Below, piece after piece: positions 1 through 6,320 of a stretch of 10,694 nt of DNA. The notes below the pieces were generated by a model. It saw only the letters and a list, made by a program, of their open reading frames with translations, had not been told where the DNA came from and ran no database searches. Origin of the DNA: Candidatus Manganitrophaceae bacterium (GTDB lineage: Bacteria; Nitrospirota; Nitrospiria; SBBL01; Manganitrophaceae); NCBI GenBank assembly GCA_004297235.1, contig SCUR01000279.1:1-10694 (forward strand), read 5' to 3'. The stretch's first letter is position 1. The number at the start of each line of letters is the position of its first letter. The translations under genes were made by a program, and so were the position numbers.

Positions 1-66
1 CACGAAGAACCGGGCAAAGTAATAAGCGAGCCGGAAAAGAATCTTCTCGAAAAATGTTTTCGCCAC
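1..66 (-). CDS. Possible small hydrophobic protein, partial at left edge
   Basis: This is a tentative call. Reading from GTG at 66, the frame stays open to the window edge for 22 codons and gives a hydrophobic, aromatic-rich peptide (AKTFFEKILFRLAYYFARFF). A GGAG sits 5 nt before the GTG, a good ribosome site. The frame is closed upstream by TGA at 97-99, so only GTG (or a rare ATT) can start it. It lies 81 nt after the copper ATPase stop, on the same strand, so it could be a third gene of that operon. It does not resemble CcoS, the small protein that often follows ccoI. I cannot name a family. A competing ATG at 100 in another frame is also open to the edge but has no ribosome site. Confidence 0.3.
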   Translation of the reverse strand, partial: MAKTFFEKILFRLAYYFARFFV

Positions 67-147
67 CCAGACTCCAATCTTGATCGATTCGTCGCGTCAT
101 TCTACAAGATCGAAGAAAAGAACTCAAACGACATCGCTTTTTTCTCC

Positions 148-2238
148 TCACTCCCGACTCCTGACTTCACTGAAGGTCCTCAATCGCAGGCTGTTCCAAA
201 TCACCAGAAGGCTGCTGACGATCATCGCCAAGGCGGCGAAAATCGGCTGGAGCATTCCGGCCATGGCGAGGCCGACCCCGATGACGTTGTAGAAAAAAGC
301 CCAGAAAAGATTTTGCTTCATCGTTCGGAAAGCGCGTTTCGAAAACCGGATCAGCCAGGCGATTTTTCGAAGATCGGTTTGGACCAGGCTGACGTCGGCG
401 GTCTCCTTCGCAATATCGCTCCCGGTCCCGACCGCGATGCCGATATCGGCCTCGGCCAGCGCCGCGGCGTCGTTGATCCCGTCGCCGACCATCGCCACGG
501 TGGCTCCTCCTTTTTGGGTTCGGCGGATCTCTTCGACCTTTTCGTGCGGAAGCCGCTCGGCATGGAGGGCGCATCCCGGCAGCTGTTTTCCGATCTCTTC
601 GGCCGCCCCCTTCCGGTCGCCGCTTAACAGATGAAGGGAAAGCCCCTCTCGTCGAAGAAGGACGACCGCCTCCGCCGCTTCGGCCCGAAGACGATCGGTA
701 AAAATGAAGCCCCCCTGAACGCCCCCCTCCCATCCGCAAAAGAGGAGGCTCTTCCCCTCCGATTCGGCGAGCCGGCTCTGCGCCTCCAGCCGCGGATCGA
801 AGATCAGATCATTCTCTTTCATCCATCGCCGACTCCCAATCCAAACCCATTTCCCCTCCCCCTTTATCTGCACCCGGCCGGCGAGGCCGAAGCCGGGATG
901 GTTTTTGAATTCGGCAATCGGGTAGAGGGAACCTCCTTGCCGGAGGCCTGCCAGGGCCAGGGCTCTGGCCAAAACATGCTCCGAGGGCTGCGCCAGGGAG
1001 GCGCCGACAGTCAAAAGATGCGTTGCGCTTACCTTTTCGCTCCAAGCGAGAAGGATCGAGAGAAGAACCGGCTTTCCCTCGGTCATCGTTCCGGTTTTGT
1101 CGAAGAAAATCGCCGTGACATTCGGAAGCGCCTCAAACACCCGGCTGGATCGGATCAGAATTCCCTCCCGCGCCGACCGGCCGATCCCGACCGAAATCAC
1201 CATCGGCGTTGCGAGTCCCAGCGCACAGGGACAGGCCACCAGAAGGACGGCGAGCGCGTTGAAGAGGGCCGCCGGTCCTCCCGCCCGTCGCCACCAGAAG
1301 AGGGCGGTCGCCGCCGCGCAGAAGAGGACGATCGGGACGAAGCGGGCGGAGATTCGATCGGCCAGCCGCGCCATCTCTCCCCGCGCTTGCTGCGCCTTTT
1401 CCATCAAGGAGATCATCCGGCGGAAGAGCGAGTCGGCCAGCGGCGCGATTGCGCGGGCCTTGAACGGGACCTCTCCATTCAACGCAACGGCATAGATCCG
1501 GTCGCCCGTCCGCTTCTCGGCCGGGCGCGCCTCGCCGGTCAACATCGATTCATCGACGGCGATCGTTCCCGACGATTCTCCTTCGATCACCTCCCCGTCG
1601 ACCGGGATCTGCTCCCCGGGACGGACCAGAAAGATCTCTCCCCTCTGGACCGCTTCCGCCGGTTTCCGGACCGCCGTCTCTCCCGCCAGCACCGTCGCCG
1701 TCAACGGAGCCATCGAAAGAAGATGCCGGATGCCGTCGGCCGCCCGGGCGCGGGCGGTCGCTTCGAGGAACCGGCCGAGGGTCACCAGGACCAAAATCAT
1801 CGTTCCGGTATCAAAATAAACCCCCTCCCCTCCGGCCAGCCAAGCGATTGTCGAGTAGAGATAGGCCGCACCGGCCCCCAGGGCGATCAGACTGTCCATG
1901 CCGAAAGAGAAGGTTTTAATTTCTTGATAGAATCCCCGGAAAAAAGGGGCTCCCAGAAGAAGCATCAACGGGGTGGAGAGGAGAAAGAGAAGAAGATGGA
2001 ATGAGGGAATCACTTCCGGAGGGATCGCCTTCGTATAGAGAAGAAGGCTGAAGGTCATGATGTTCATCGAGAGGAGCGCACCGATCGCCAGCCGGGCGAG
2101 CAGAAACGCCGCTTCCCCCCCCTCGCCCTGCTCGCCGACGATCCGGAAGGCGAGCCGGCAGCCGTAACAACAGAAGCGGTCCGAGAAGCCGGAACGGATC
2201 GGCAGCCGGCAATGTTGGCAGTAGGGCTGTCTCTTCAT
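148..2238 (-). CDS. Cu+-transporting P1B-type ATPase, CcoI/FixI-like
   Basis: Inner-membrane ATPase of 696 aa that pumps Cu+ out of the cytoplasm. CcoI/FixI members supply copper to cbb3-type cytochrome oxidase. The N-terminus carries C7xxC10 and C23-C24-Y-G-C27, typical of the metal-binding domain of these ATPases (Pfam ATPase-cat_bd family). An HMA domain is missing: helix 1 starts near residue 43. Visible core motifs are TGE at 234-236, the CPC metal site at 336-338, phosphorylated D380 in DKTGT, and GDGIND at 585-590. Y650-N651 in helix 7 and MxxSS at 672-676 in helix 8 match the Cu+ (P1B-1) signature. The ATP-binding His-Pro motif reads H421-V422. The start ATG overlaps the upstream gene's stop (ATGA), with no strong ribosome site, so translation is probably coupled. 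Substrate is well supported; the link to cbb3 oxidase is inferred from the N-terminus and neighbour, as no oxidase gene is in view. Confidence 0.93.
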   Translation of the reverse strand: MKRQPYCQHCRLPIRSGFSDRFCCYGCRLAFRIVGEQGEGGEAAFLLARLAIGALLSMNIMTFSLLLYTKAIPPEVIPSFHLLLFLLSTPLMLLLGAPFFRGFYQEIKTFSFGMDSLIALGAGAAYLYSTIAWLAGGEGVYFDTGTMILVLVTLGRFLEATARARAADGIRHLLSMAPLTATVLAGETAVRKPAEAVQRGEIFLVRPGEQIPVDGEVIEGESSGTIAVDESMLTGEARPAEKRTGDRIYAVALNGEVPFKARAIAPLADSLFRRMISLMEKAQQARGEMARLADRISARFVPIVLFCAAATALFWWRRAGGPAALFNALAVLLVACPCALGLATPMVISVGIGRSAREGILIRSSRVFEALPNVTAIFFDKTGTMTEGKPVLLSILLAWSEKVSATHLLTVGASLAQPSEHVLARALALAGLRQGGSLYPIAEFKNHPGFGLAGRVQIKGEGKWVWIGSRRWMKENDLIFDPRLEAQSRLAESEGKSLLFCGWEGGVQGGFIFTDRLRAEAAEAVVLLRREGLSLHLLSGDRKGAAEEIGKQLPGCALHAERLPHEKVEEIRRTQKGGATVAMVGDGINDAAALAEADIGIAVGTGSDIAKETADVSLVQTDLRKIAWLIRFSKRAFRTMKQNLFWAFFYNVIGVGLAMAGMLQPIFAALAMIVSSLLVIWNSLRLRTFSEVRSRE

Positions 2239-2891
2239 CGAAAGATCAGATCATGTCCCCCATGCACCGGGGTGAATCCACGCAACAGCGTGATCACTCC
2301 CAGGATCAAAAGAAAAACGGTTCCCGCCGAAATGAATCGAGCGCGAACGGCGGGAGAGAAAAGGTCGAGCAGTTTGGCCGAAAAGAGAAGCGCGGGGACG
2401 GTTCCCAATCCAAAACTGATCATCGTGAAAACCCCGGCTGAAACCGATCCGGTGCTCGCCGCCTTGGCGGCAAAAGCGTAGACAAGGGAGCATGGGAGAA
2501 GACCATGAAAGATCCCGAAGCAGAGGGAAGCGCTCCATCCCTTTCTCTCCTTGAGCCATCCGAAGAGGGAAACGAAGAGCGCTTCCAGAAACGGAAGGGC
2601 CCGGGACGGGGGAAAGGAAAATGCCGCCATGGCAATCCAGATCATGAAGATCCCGGTGAGGAGCGATAACAGCCGCTGCGCCCCGAGCAGCAGGGTCCCG
2701 AACGAGCCGAACAGAGCGCCGATGGAGAGATAGGTCCCGATCCGCCCGCCATGGTAGAGGAAGAGGTGAACCCTTCGGCCGCGGGCGGAGCCGATCGAAG
2801 CGCCATGCATCCCCGCAATGCCGCCGCACATCCCGACGCAATGGAACGAGGCGGCCATGCTGATCAGAAATAAGACCAGATATTCGACCAT
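2235..2891 (-). CDS. SafE/UreH_2-type membrane protein (sulfite exporter TauE/SafE annotation family)
   Basis: Polytopic inner-membrane protein of 218 aa with about six hydrophobic segments. H17-C-V-G-M-C-G-G24 in the first helix is the hallmark of the small DsbD/UreH-like family usually annotated as sulfite exporter TauE/SafE. A second conserved cysteine motif, LLPC, is at 131-134. Despite the name, members next to ccoI genes are thought to act in copper or redox handling during cbb3 oxidase maturation. The paired Cys/Met/His residues would suit metal or thiol chemistry. I chose the ATG at 2891, where a GAGAG-type weak ribosome site lies just upstream and a helix starts directly. The frame extends to a TTG at 3071, but the added 60 residues are polar and unlike the family. 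The stop overlaps the ATPase start by 4 bp, so the pair forms one operon. Exact function is unproven. Confidence 0.87.
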   Translation of the reverse strand: MVEYLVLFLISMAASFHCVGMCGGIAGMHGASIGSARGRRVHLFLYHGGRIGTYLSIGALFGSFGTLLLGAQRLLSLLTGIFMIWIAMAAFSFPPSRALPFLEALFVSLFGWLKERKGWSASLCFGIFHGLLPCSLVYAFAAKAASTGSVSAGVFTMISFGLGTVPALLFSAKLLDLFSPAVRARFISAGTVFLLILGVITLLRGFTPVHGGHDLIFR

Positions 2892-3114
2892 GTTTTCTCT
2901 CTTGCTTTCCAGGAGGACGGCCTGCACCGCCGCAATTTTTTGCAAAAAGGATGAAGAAGGCTTTCCGTTCGGTCTGCGCGATCCGGGGAGGCAGGCCGCT
3001 AAATAGCGGGGAATTCGATCCGTTGAAGCTCCTTCATCGGCGCCGGCGGATTCAGGGATATTGAAACGCAACTTTTATACCGCTTTCCTTTGCAGGAGAC
3101 GCGCGGGGCGGGGA
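2892..3114. other. Divergent intergenic region
   Basis: Non-coding stretch between the minus-strand copper operon and the plus-strand GGDEF unit. Two small inverted repeats stand out: a perfect 12-bp palindrome TTTTTGCAAAAA at 2937-2948, and CCGCTA-AA-TAGCGG at 2996-3009. Either could be an operator for the divergent operons. I found no convincing -35/-10 pair for the copper operon. A TATAAA-like box on the minus strand near 3080 lacks a matching -35. No FNR-type TTGAT-N4-ATCAA site was seen. Confidence 0.5.
2937..2948. repeat. 12-bp perfect palindrome upstream of the copper operon
   Basis: TTTTTGCAAAAA reads identically on both strands. It lies 46 nt before the SafE-like start codon, in a possible operator position. 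It is AT-rich within a GC-rich region, so it may be only a local composition effect. No regulator family can be assigned. Confidence 0.35.
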
Positions 3115-3143
3115 TTGAATTAAAAAAAAGCGTATGCTACGAT
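3115..3143 (+). promoter_or_regulatory. Candidate sigma70-type promoter for the GGDEF unit
   Basis: TTGAAT (3115-3120) and TACGAT (3138-3143) are separated by exactly 17 nt, the ideal spacing, and each matches 4 of 6 consensus bases. The spacer has an A-tract. Transcription would start near 3150, which is 3 nt before the ATG of a small ORF and about 120 nt before the diguanylate cyclase start. Confidence 0.5.
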
Positions 3144-3152
3144 CTGGGCTGG

Positions 3153-3272
3153 ATGTTTAAGAAAGTGGGTTTGACTGTTCTGCTCGGTTCTCTTCGCCTT
3201 ACCTCTCTGCTTTTTTCGTCCTTCGCCTCATCCGCACTTCAGCTTGAAGCGCTATTCCCAGGATTGGCCTGA
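3153..3272 (+). CDS. Possible 39-aa leader peptide
   Basis: A short frame from ATG at 3153 encodes 39 residues with a basic N-terminus (MFKKVG) and a hydrophobic middle, resembling a signal-type or membrane peptide. Its TGA overlaps the ATG of the GGDEF gene (TGATG), the usual arrangement for coupled translation. No clear ribosome site precedes it; with the predicted promoter the message would begin only a few bases earlier, so it would have to be translated leaderless. It may equally be chance coding in a 5' leader. No family recognised. Confidence 0.28.
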   Translation: MFKKVGLTVLLGSLRLTSLLFSSFASSALQLEALFPGLA

Positions 3273-4030
3273 TGCAATTCGACAGATCGGAAACAACCTA
3301 TCCGGAGGTTTTTTTTGCCATTATCAGCCTCTTCCTCATTCTCCTGATCGCCGTCACCCCCTGGTGGGTCGATTTCTATGAAACCGGCGCTTTCTTCAAC
3401 ACAAGACGGGAGCTCCTCGCCAACATCGTCAGCAGCTCGCTGAATCTGGTGACGGTCCTCCTTTTGATTTATTTCTTTACGCAGCGCGCCAAGTGGCAGC
3501 ACTCTCGAACGTTGGAGCTGCAACGTCTTTCGATGACCGACCATCTGACCGAAATCTACAACTCCCGCTTCTTTCACCACCGGCTTGCAAAAGAGATCGA
3601 GCGGGCCAACCGCCAAAAAGAGGTCTTCTCGCTTCTCTTTCTCGACATCGACGGATTCAAGCGATACAACGATTCATACGGCCACGCGGCCGGCGACTCC
3701 ATCCTCAAAGAGGTCGGCCAGATTATTTTACGGATGATCCGCGAGGGGGTCGATTGCGGGGCGCGTTACGGCGGAGATGAATTCTCCGTTATTTTGATCG
3801 ACACCGATATGGAGGCGGCGATGGAGATCGGCGAGCGGATCCGGTTCGCCTTCCATCAGCATCGAAACGGGGCAATCTCGTTGAGCATGGGGGTGGCGGT
3901 CTTCAAACGGGGGGATACCTCCGAGCGGCTCCTGAAGCGGGCGGACGATGCGATGTACCGGGCCAAACGGAAGGGGGGAAACCGGATCGAATCCGAATCG
4001 GGCCGGACCCGCTACCATAAAACCGCCTGA
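3272..4030 (+). CDS. Membrane-anchored diguanylate cyclase (GGDEF domain)
   Basis: A 252-aa protein predicted to make cyclic di-GMP from two GTP. Two membrane helices lie at about residues 12-33 and 48-70, joined by a short loop, followed by a cytoplasmic GGDEF domain from about 86 to 238. Domain marks are TDHLTEIYN at 89-97, the metal-binding LDIDGFK at 124-130 and the intact active site R165-Y-G-G-D-E-F171. The inhibitory I-site (RxxD five residues before GGDEF) is not canonical: the sequence is R157-E-G-V-D161, so Arg is one place too far away and Glu occupies its position. There is no extracytoplasmic sensor domain of note, so any signal must act through the helices. The ATG follows AGGA by 8 nt. 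It is the only confident plus-strand gene here and probably has its own promoter. Its targets are unknown; nearby surface-sugar and lipoprotein genes are only suggestive. Confidence 0.93.
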   Translation: MQFDRSETTYPEVFFAIISLFLILLIAVTPWWVDFYETGAFFNTRRELLANIVSSSLNLVTVLLLIYFFTQRAKWQHSRTLELQRLSMTDHLTEIYNSRFFHHRLAKEIERANRQKEVFSLLFLDIDGFKRYNDSYGHAAGDSILKEVGQIILRMIREGVDCGARYGGDEFSVILIDTDMEAAMEIGERIRFAFHQHRNGAISLSMGVAVFKRGDTSERLLKRADDAMYRAKRKGGNRIESESGRTRYHKTA

Positions 4031-4047
4031 AGAAAAGCGCTCCCGCG

Positions 4048-4072
4048 ACGATCGGACCGATCGTTATCTTTT
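4048..4072 (+). terminator. Palindromic hairpin with T-rich tail between convergent genes
   Basis: ACGATCGG at 4048-4055 and CCGATCGT at 4057-4064 flank a single A, folding into a 6-7 bp stem with a small loop. TATCTTTT follows at 4065-4072. It sits 18 nt after the GGDEF stop and 20 nt beyond the iron permease stop on the other strand, so it could stop both transcripts. On the minus strand a run of T comes only after about 12 nt. The odd palindrome could instead bind a protein. Confidence 0.5.
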
Positions 4073-4084
4073 CCCCCCCTCTTC

Positions 4085-4525
4085 TCAACCCCTCGCCGCT
4101 TTCCTCTCGCGCGATTGCTTAGTAAAACGCTGGAACTCCTTCCGGAACGCTTCGATCTCCTCATCGGACAAATCTTCCAGATCGATCATCCAGTTTCGCG
4201 CCCCTTGCACACTTCGGATCAGCTCGTCCAATTTCAGATGAACCGCTCTGGAGTCACGGTTCTGCGTGTTCTGGATTAAAAACACCATGAGAAAGGTGAT
4301 GATGGTCGTCCCGGTGTTGATGATCAGCTGCCAGGTATCCGAAAAATGAAAAACCGGCCCCGAGAAAGCCCATACAATAATGATTGCAACCGCCGAGAGG
4401 AAGGCGCCCGGAGATCCGACCGCTTCCGCGATCTGGTGGGCGAATTTTCGAAAGAACTCTCGGAGGGTGAGCCTCTGTTGCCCTTCCCCCGACGAGCCAT
4501 GGCGTTGGTGATTTCTTTGTTTCAT
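4085..4525 (-). CDS. Low-affinity iron permease family small membrane protein
   Basis: A 146-aa protein matching the low-affinity iron permease family (Pfam Iron_permease), by its LIQNTQNRD motif at 83-91 and following KLDELI at 98-103. It has two membrane helices at about 40-61 and 65-86, a polar N-terminus and a charged helical C-terminus (about 92-146). The family name comes from fungal Fet4, a much larger transporter; short bacterial members cover only part of it and their transport role is not shown. The ATG is preceded by GGGAGGG at 6 nt. It is the last gene of the four-gene minus-strand run, 58 nt after the SRPBCC gene. In many genomes this family appears with general stress genes, which fits here. 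Family call is firm, function is not. Confidence 0.85.
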   Translation of the reverse strand: MKQRNHQRHGSSGEGQQRLTLREFFRKFAHQIAEAVGSPGAFLSAVAIIIVWAFSGPVFHFSDTWQLIINTGTTIITFLMVFLIQNTQNRDSRAVHLKLDELIRSVQGARNWMIDLEDLSDEEIEAFRKEFQRFTKQSRERKAARG

Positions 4526-4583
4526 GGGGAACCCTCCCGAAAATCTGATCGATCCCCCTCCCCCGGATGTCTCAGCGTTCGTA

Positions 4584-5315
4584 TCAGGCCGCTTCCGATA
4601 TCTCCCCCGTCACGATGAGCCGTTTGAATTGATCGAGGCTTCTCTCCAGCGCCTGCTCCGGCGTCCGGCCGAAGAGCCGGGCAAACGCCGCTCCCAAGAG
4701 GCTGTGGGCCGGATCATATTTGAGGAAAAGGCGCACCCGCGTTCCAATTCCGTTCGGTTCGGGCTCAAAACGGACCGAGATGATTTCCGCCTCTCCCCCT
4801 TCGCCCGCTCCCCAGCTCAGCGCTTGATTCGGATGATCTTCGATCAGGTGCGCTTCCCACTCCAAATGAGGGCCCGTATCGTTGGCGGCCATCCAGTAAG
4901 AGCGCCCCTCGCTCTCCTCCCGAACCGATTCGAGGGTGTCGAAAAAGCGGGGAAGATTTTTCAGGTTCTTCCAAAGAGGATAGAGCGCTTCCGGCGGCTG
5001 CTCGATCGTGATGCTCTTTTCCAGCTCAATCGCTTCCCCCGGTGATCCTCCATTCTGCAACGCCTCCTCGCGGCCTGTCTTTCCTCCTTTTTTTTGCGCG
5101 GTGCTCGTTCCAATCGCCTGATAAACATAACAGCGGCCTGTGATCCCACGATGCAGCAGAACACCGCCCAGAAGGGCCAGGGCCAGGCCGGGCCACGAGC
5201 GGCGTTTCAGGCCGTAGGCGACGAGGCCCCCGCCGCCGAGGGTCGAGAGCCATCGTTCCACTTTCCCGACGTTGATATTGTCATTGCTCTGTTCCTCCGG
5301 GCGTTCCGAGATCAT
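4584..5315 (-). CDS. DUF2892 plus SRPBCC (polyketide cyclase-like) membrane protein
   Basis: A 243-aa two-part protein. Residues about 13-70 resemble the DUF2892 (YgaP-like) inner-membrane module: NVGKVERWLSTLGGGGLVAYGL, two hydrophobic helices, then RCYVYQAIG. After a polar linker (71-95), residues about 96-240 form an SRPBCC/START-like domain, recognisable from SITIEQPPEALYPLWKNLKNLPRFF and the closing amphipathic helix. Such domains hold hydrophobic ligands in a cavity; the ligand here is unknown. The fusion is a known architecture in soil and stress-associated bacteria. I chose ATG at 5315, which has AGGAGG 7 nt upstream; the frame runs on to TTG at 5336, but that would place the ribosome site inside the gene. 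It lies 65 nt after the SDR gene. Confidence 0.85.
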   Translation of the reverse strand: MISERPEEQSNDNINVGKVERWLSTLGGGGLVAYGLKRRSWPGLALALLGGVLLHRGITGRCYVYQAIGTSTAQKKGGKTGREEALQNGGSPGEAIELEKSITIEQPPEALYPLWKNLKNLPRFFDTLESVREESEGRSYWMAANDTGPHLEWEAHLIEDHPNQALSWGAGEGGEAEIISVRFEPEPNGIGTRVRLFLKYDPAHSLLGAAFARLFGRTPEQALERSLDQFKRLIVTGEISEAA

Positions 5316-5380
5316 GCGACTTCCTCCTCTCAACAAGATGATTTCTGTGTCTGAAAACCGTTCCGATATGAGATCGAATC

Positions 5381-6250
5381 CTAACCGTTGACCACCACCC
5401 CGCCGTTGGGATGCAGCACCTGCCCGGCATAATACGAAGCATCCTCCGAGGCAAGAAAGACATAACTCGGCGCCACCTCGTCCGGCTCGCCGGCCCGCTC
5501 CATCGGAACGTTGCTTCCGAATTCGGCGACCTGCTGCGGCGATTTCGCCTCGGCCGGAATGAGCGGCGTCCAGATCGGACCGGGGGCCACCCCGTTGACC
5601 CGAATCCCCCGCTCGATCAGCGACTGAGAGAGCGAGCGGGTGAAAGCAATGATCGCCCCTTTGGTCGCCGAGTAGTCGAGAAGATGAGGACTCCCTTTAT
5701 AAGCGGTCACGGAGGCGGTGTTGATAATGACACTCCCCTCTCTTAAGTGCGGCAGGGCCGCCTTCGTGACAAAAAAGTAGGAGAAGATATTCGTCCGAAA
5801 GGTCCGCTCCAGCTGCTCGGCGCTGATCTTCTCCAGGCTCTCTTGGGGATGCTGCTCGGCGGCATTGTTGACAAGAATATCGAGATGGCCGAAGGCCTTC
5901 ACCGTTTCATCCACGATCCGCCGACAAAAGACCTCATCGCCGATATCCCCTGCGATCGTGATGCAGCGGCGCCCCTCTTTCTCGATATAACGCCGCGTCT
6001 CCTCCGCGTCTTGATGCTCGCTGAGGTAGCTGATGGCGACGTCGGCCCCTTCCTTCGCAAAAGCAATCGCCACCGCGCGGCCGATTCCGCTGTCGCCGCC
6101 GGTGATCAGCGCCGCCTTCCCCAACAATTTGCCGCATCCCTTATAATGACGCTCCTTCGATTGGGGCGGCGGCGTCATCTCCGCTTCAATCCCCGGCTGG
6201 CGCTCTTGCCGCTGCGGGGGCCGCTGTTTCTTTTTTTCTTCCTCTGCCAT
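5381..6250 (-). CDS. Short-chain dehydrogenase/reductase, YghA/GSP39-like
   Basis: A 289-aa NAD(P)-dependent classical-type SDR oxidoreductase. The cofactor motif TGGDSGIG is at 50-57, NNAA at 128-131, and the catalytic set is S180, Y193 and K197 (YSATK). The charged, Gln/Pro-rich N-terminal extension of about 40 residues before the Rossmann fold, and the long Y(K)GCGKL lead-in, match the YghA / general stress protein 39 (YdaD) group rather than fatty-acid FabG enzymes. The substrate is not known; members are often labelled glucose dehydrogenase-like without proof. The ATG follows AAGGAG by 8 nt. It lies 70 nt downstream of the LigD-like gene and 65 nt before the SRPBCC gene. The predicted cytoplasmic enzyme fits a stress-response cluster. 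Confidence 0.92.
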   Translation of the reverse strand: MAEEEKKKQRPPQRQERQPGIEAEMTPPPQSKERHYKGCGKLLGKAALITGGDSGIGRAVAIAFAKEGADVAISYLSEHQDAEETRRYIEKEGRRCITIAGDIGDEVFCRRIVDETVKAFGHLDILVNNAAEQHPQESLEKISAEQLERTFRTNIFSYFFVTKAALPHLREGSVIINTASVTAYKGSPHLLDYSATKGAIIAFTRSLSQSLIERGIRVNGVAPGPIWTPLIPAEAKSPQQVAEFGSNVPMERAGEPDEVAPSYVFLASEDASYYAGQVLHPNGGVVVNG

Positions 6251-6320
6251 GATGATGACTCCTTCAAAAAATCAGATCAATGCCCATCCGGCGGCGCGAC
6301 CGTGACGACGGCGACCGAAC

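Noticed and set aside
80..292. Plus-strand frame at the left edge (70 aa)
   Set aside because: It overlaps the ATPase 3' end and has no ribosome site or family resemblance.
631..2004. 457-aa plus-strand open frame antisense to the copper ATPase
   Set aside because: The opposite strand encodes a full P-type ATPase with all motifs. The antisense product is Arg/Pro/Gly-rich with no recognisable domain, as expected in GC-rich DNA.
2892..3071. N-terminal extension of the SafE-like protein to a TTG start
   Set aside because: The added 60 residues are polar and unlike this family, whose members begin directly with the first helix; the ATG at 2891 fits better.
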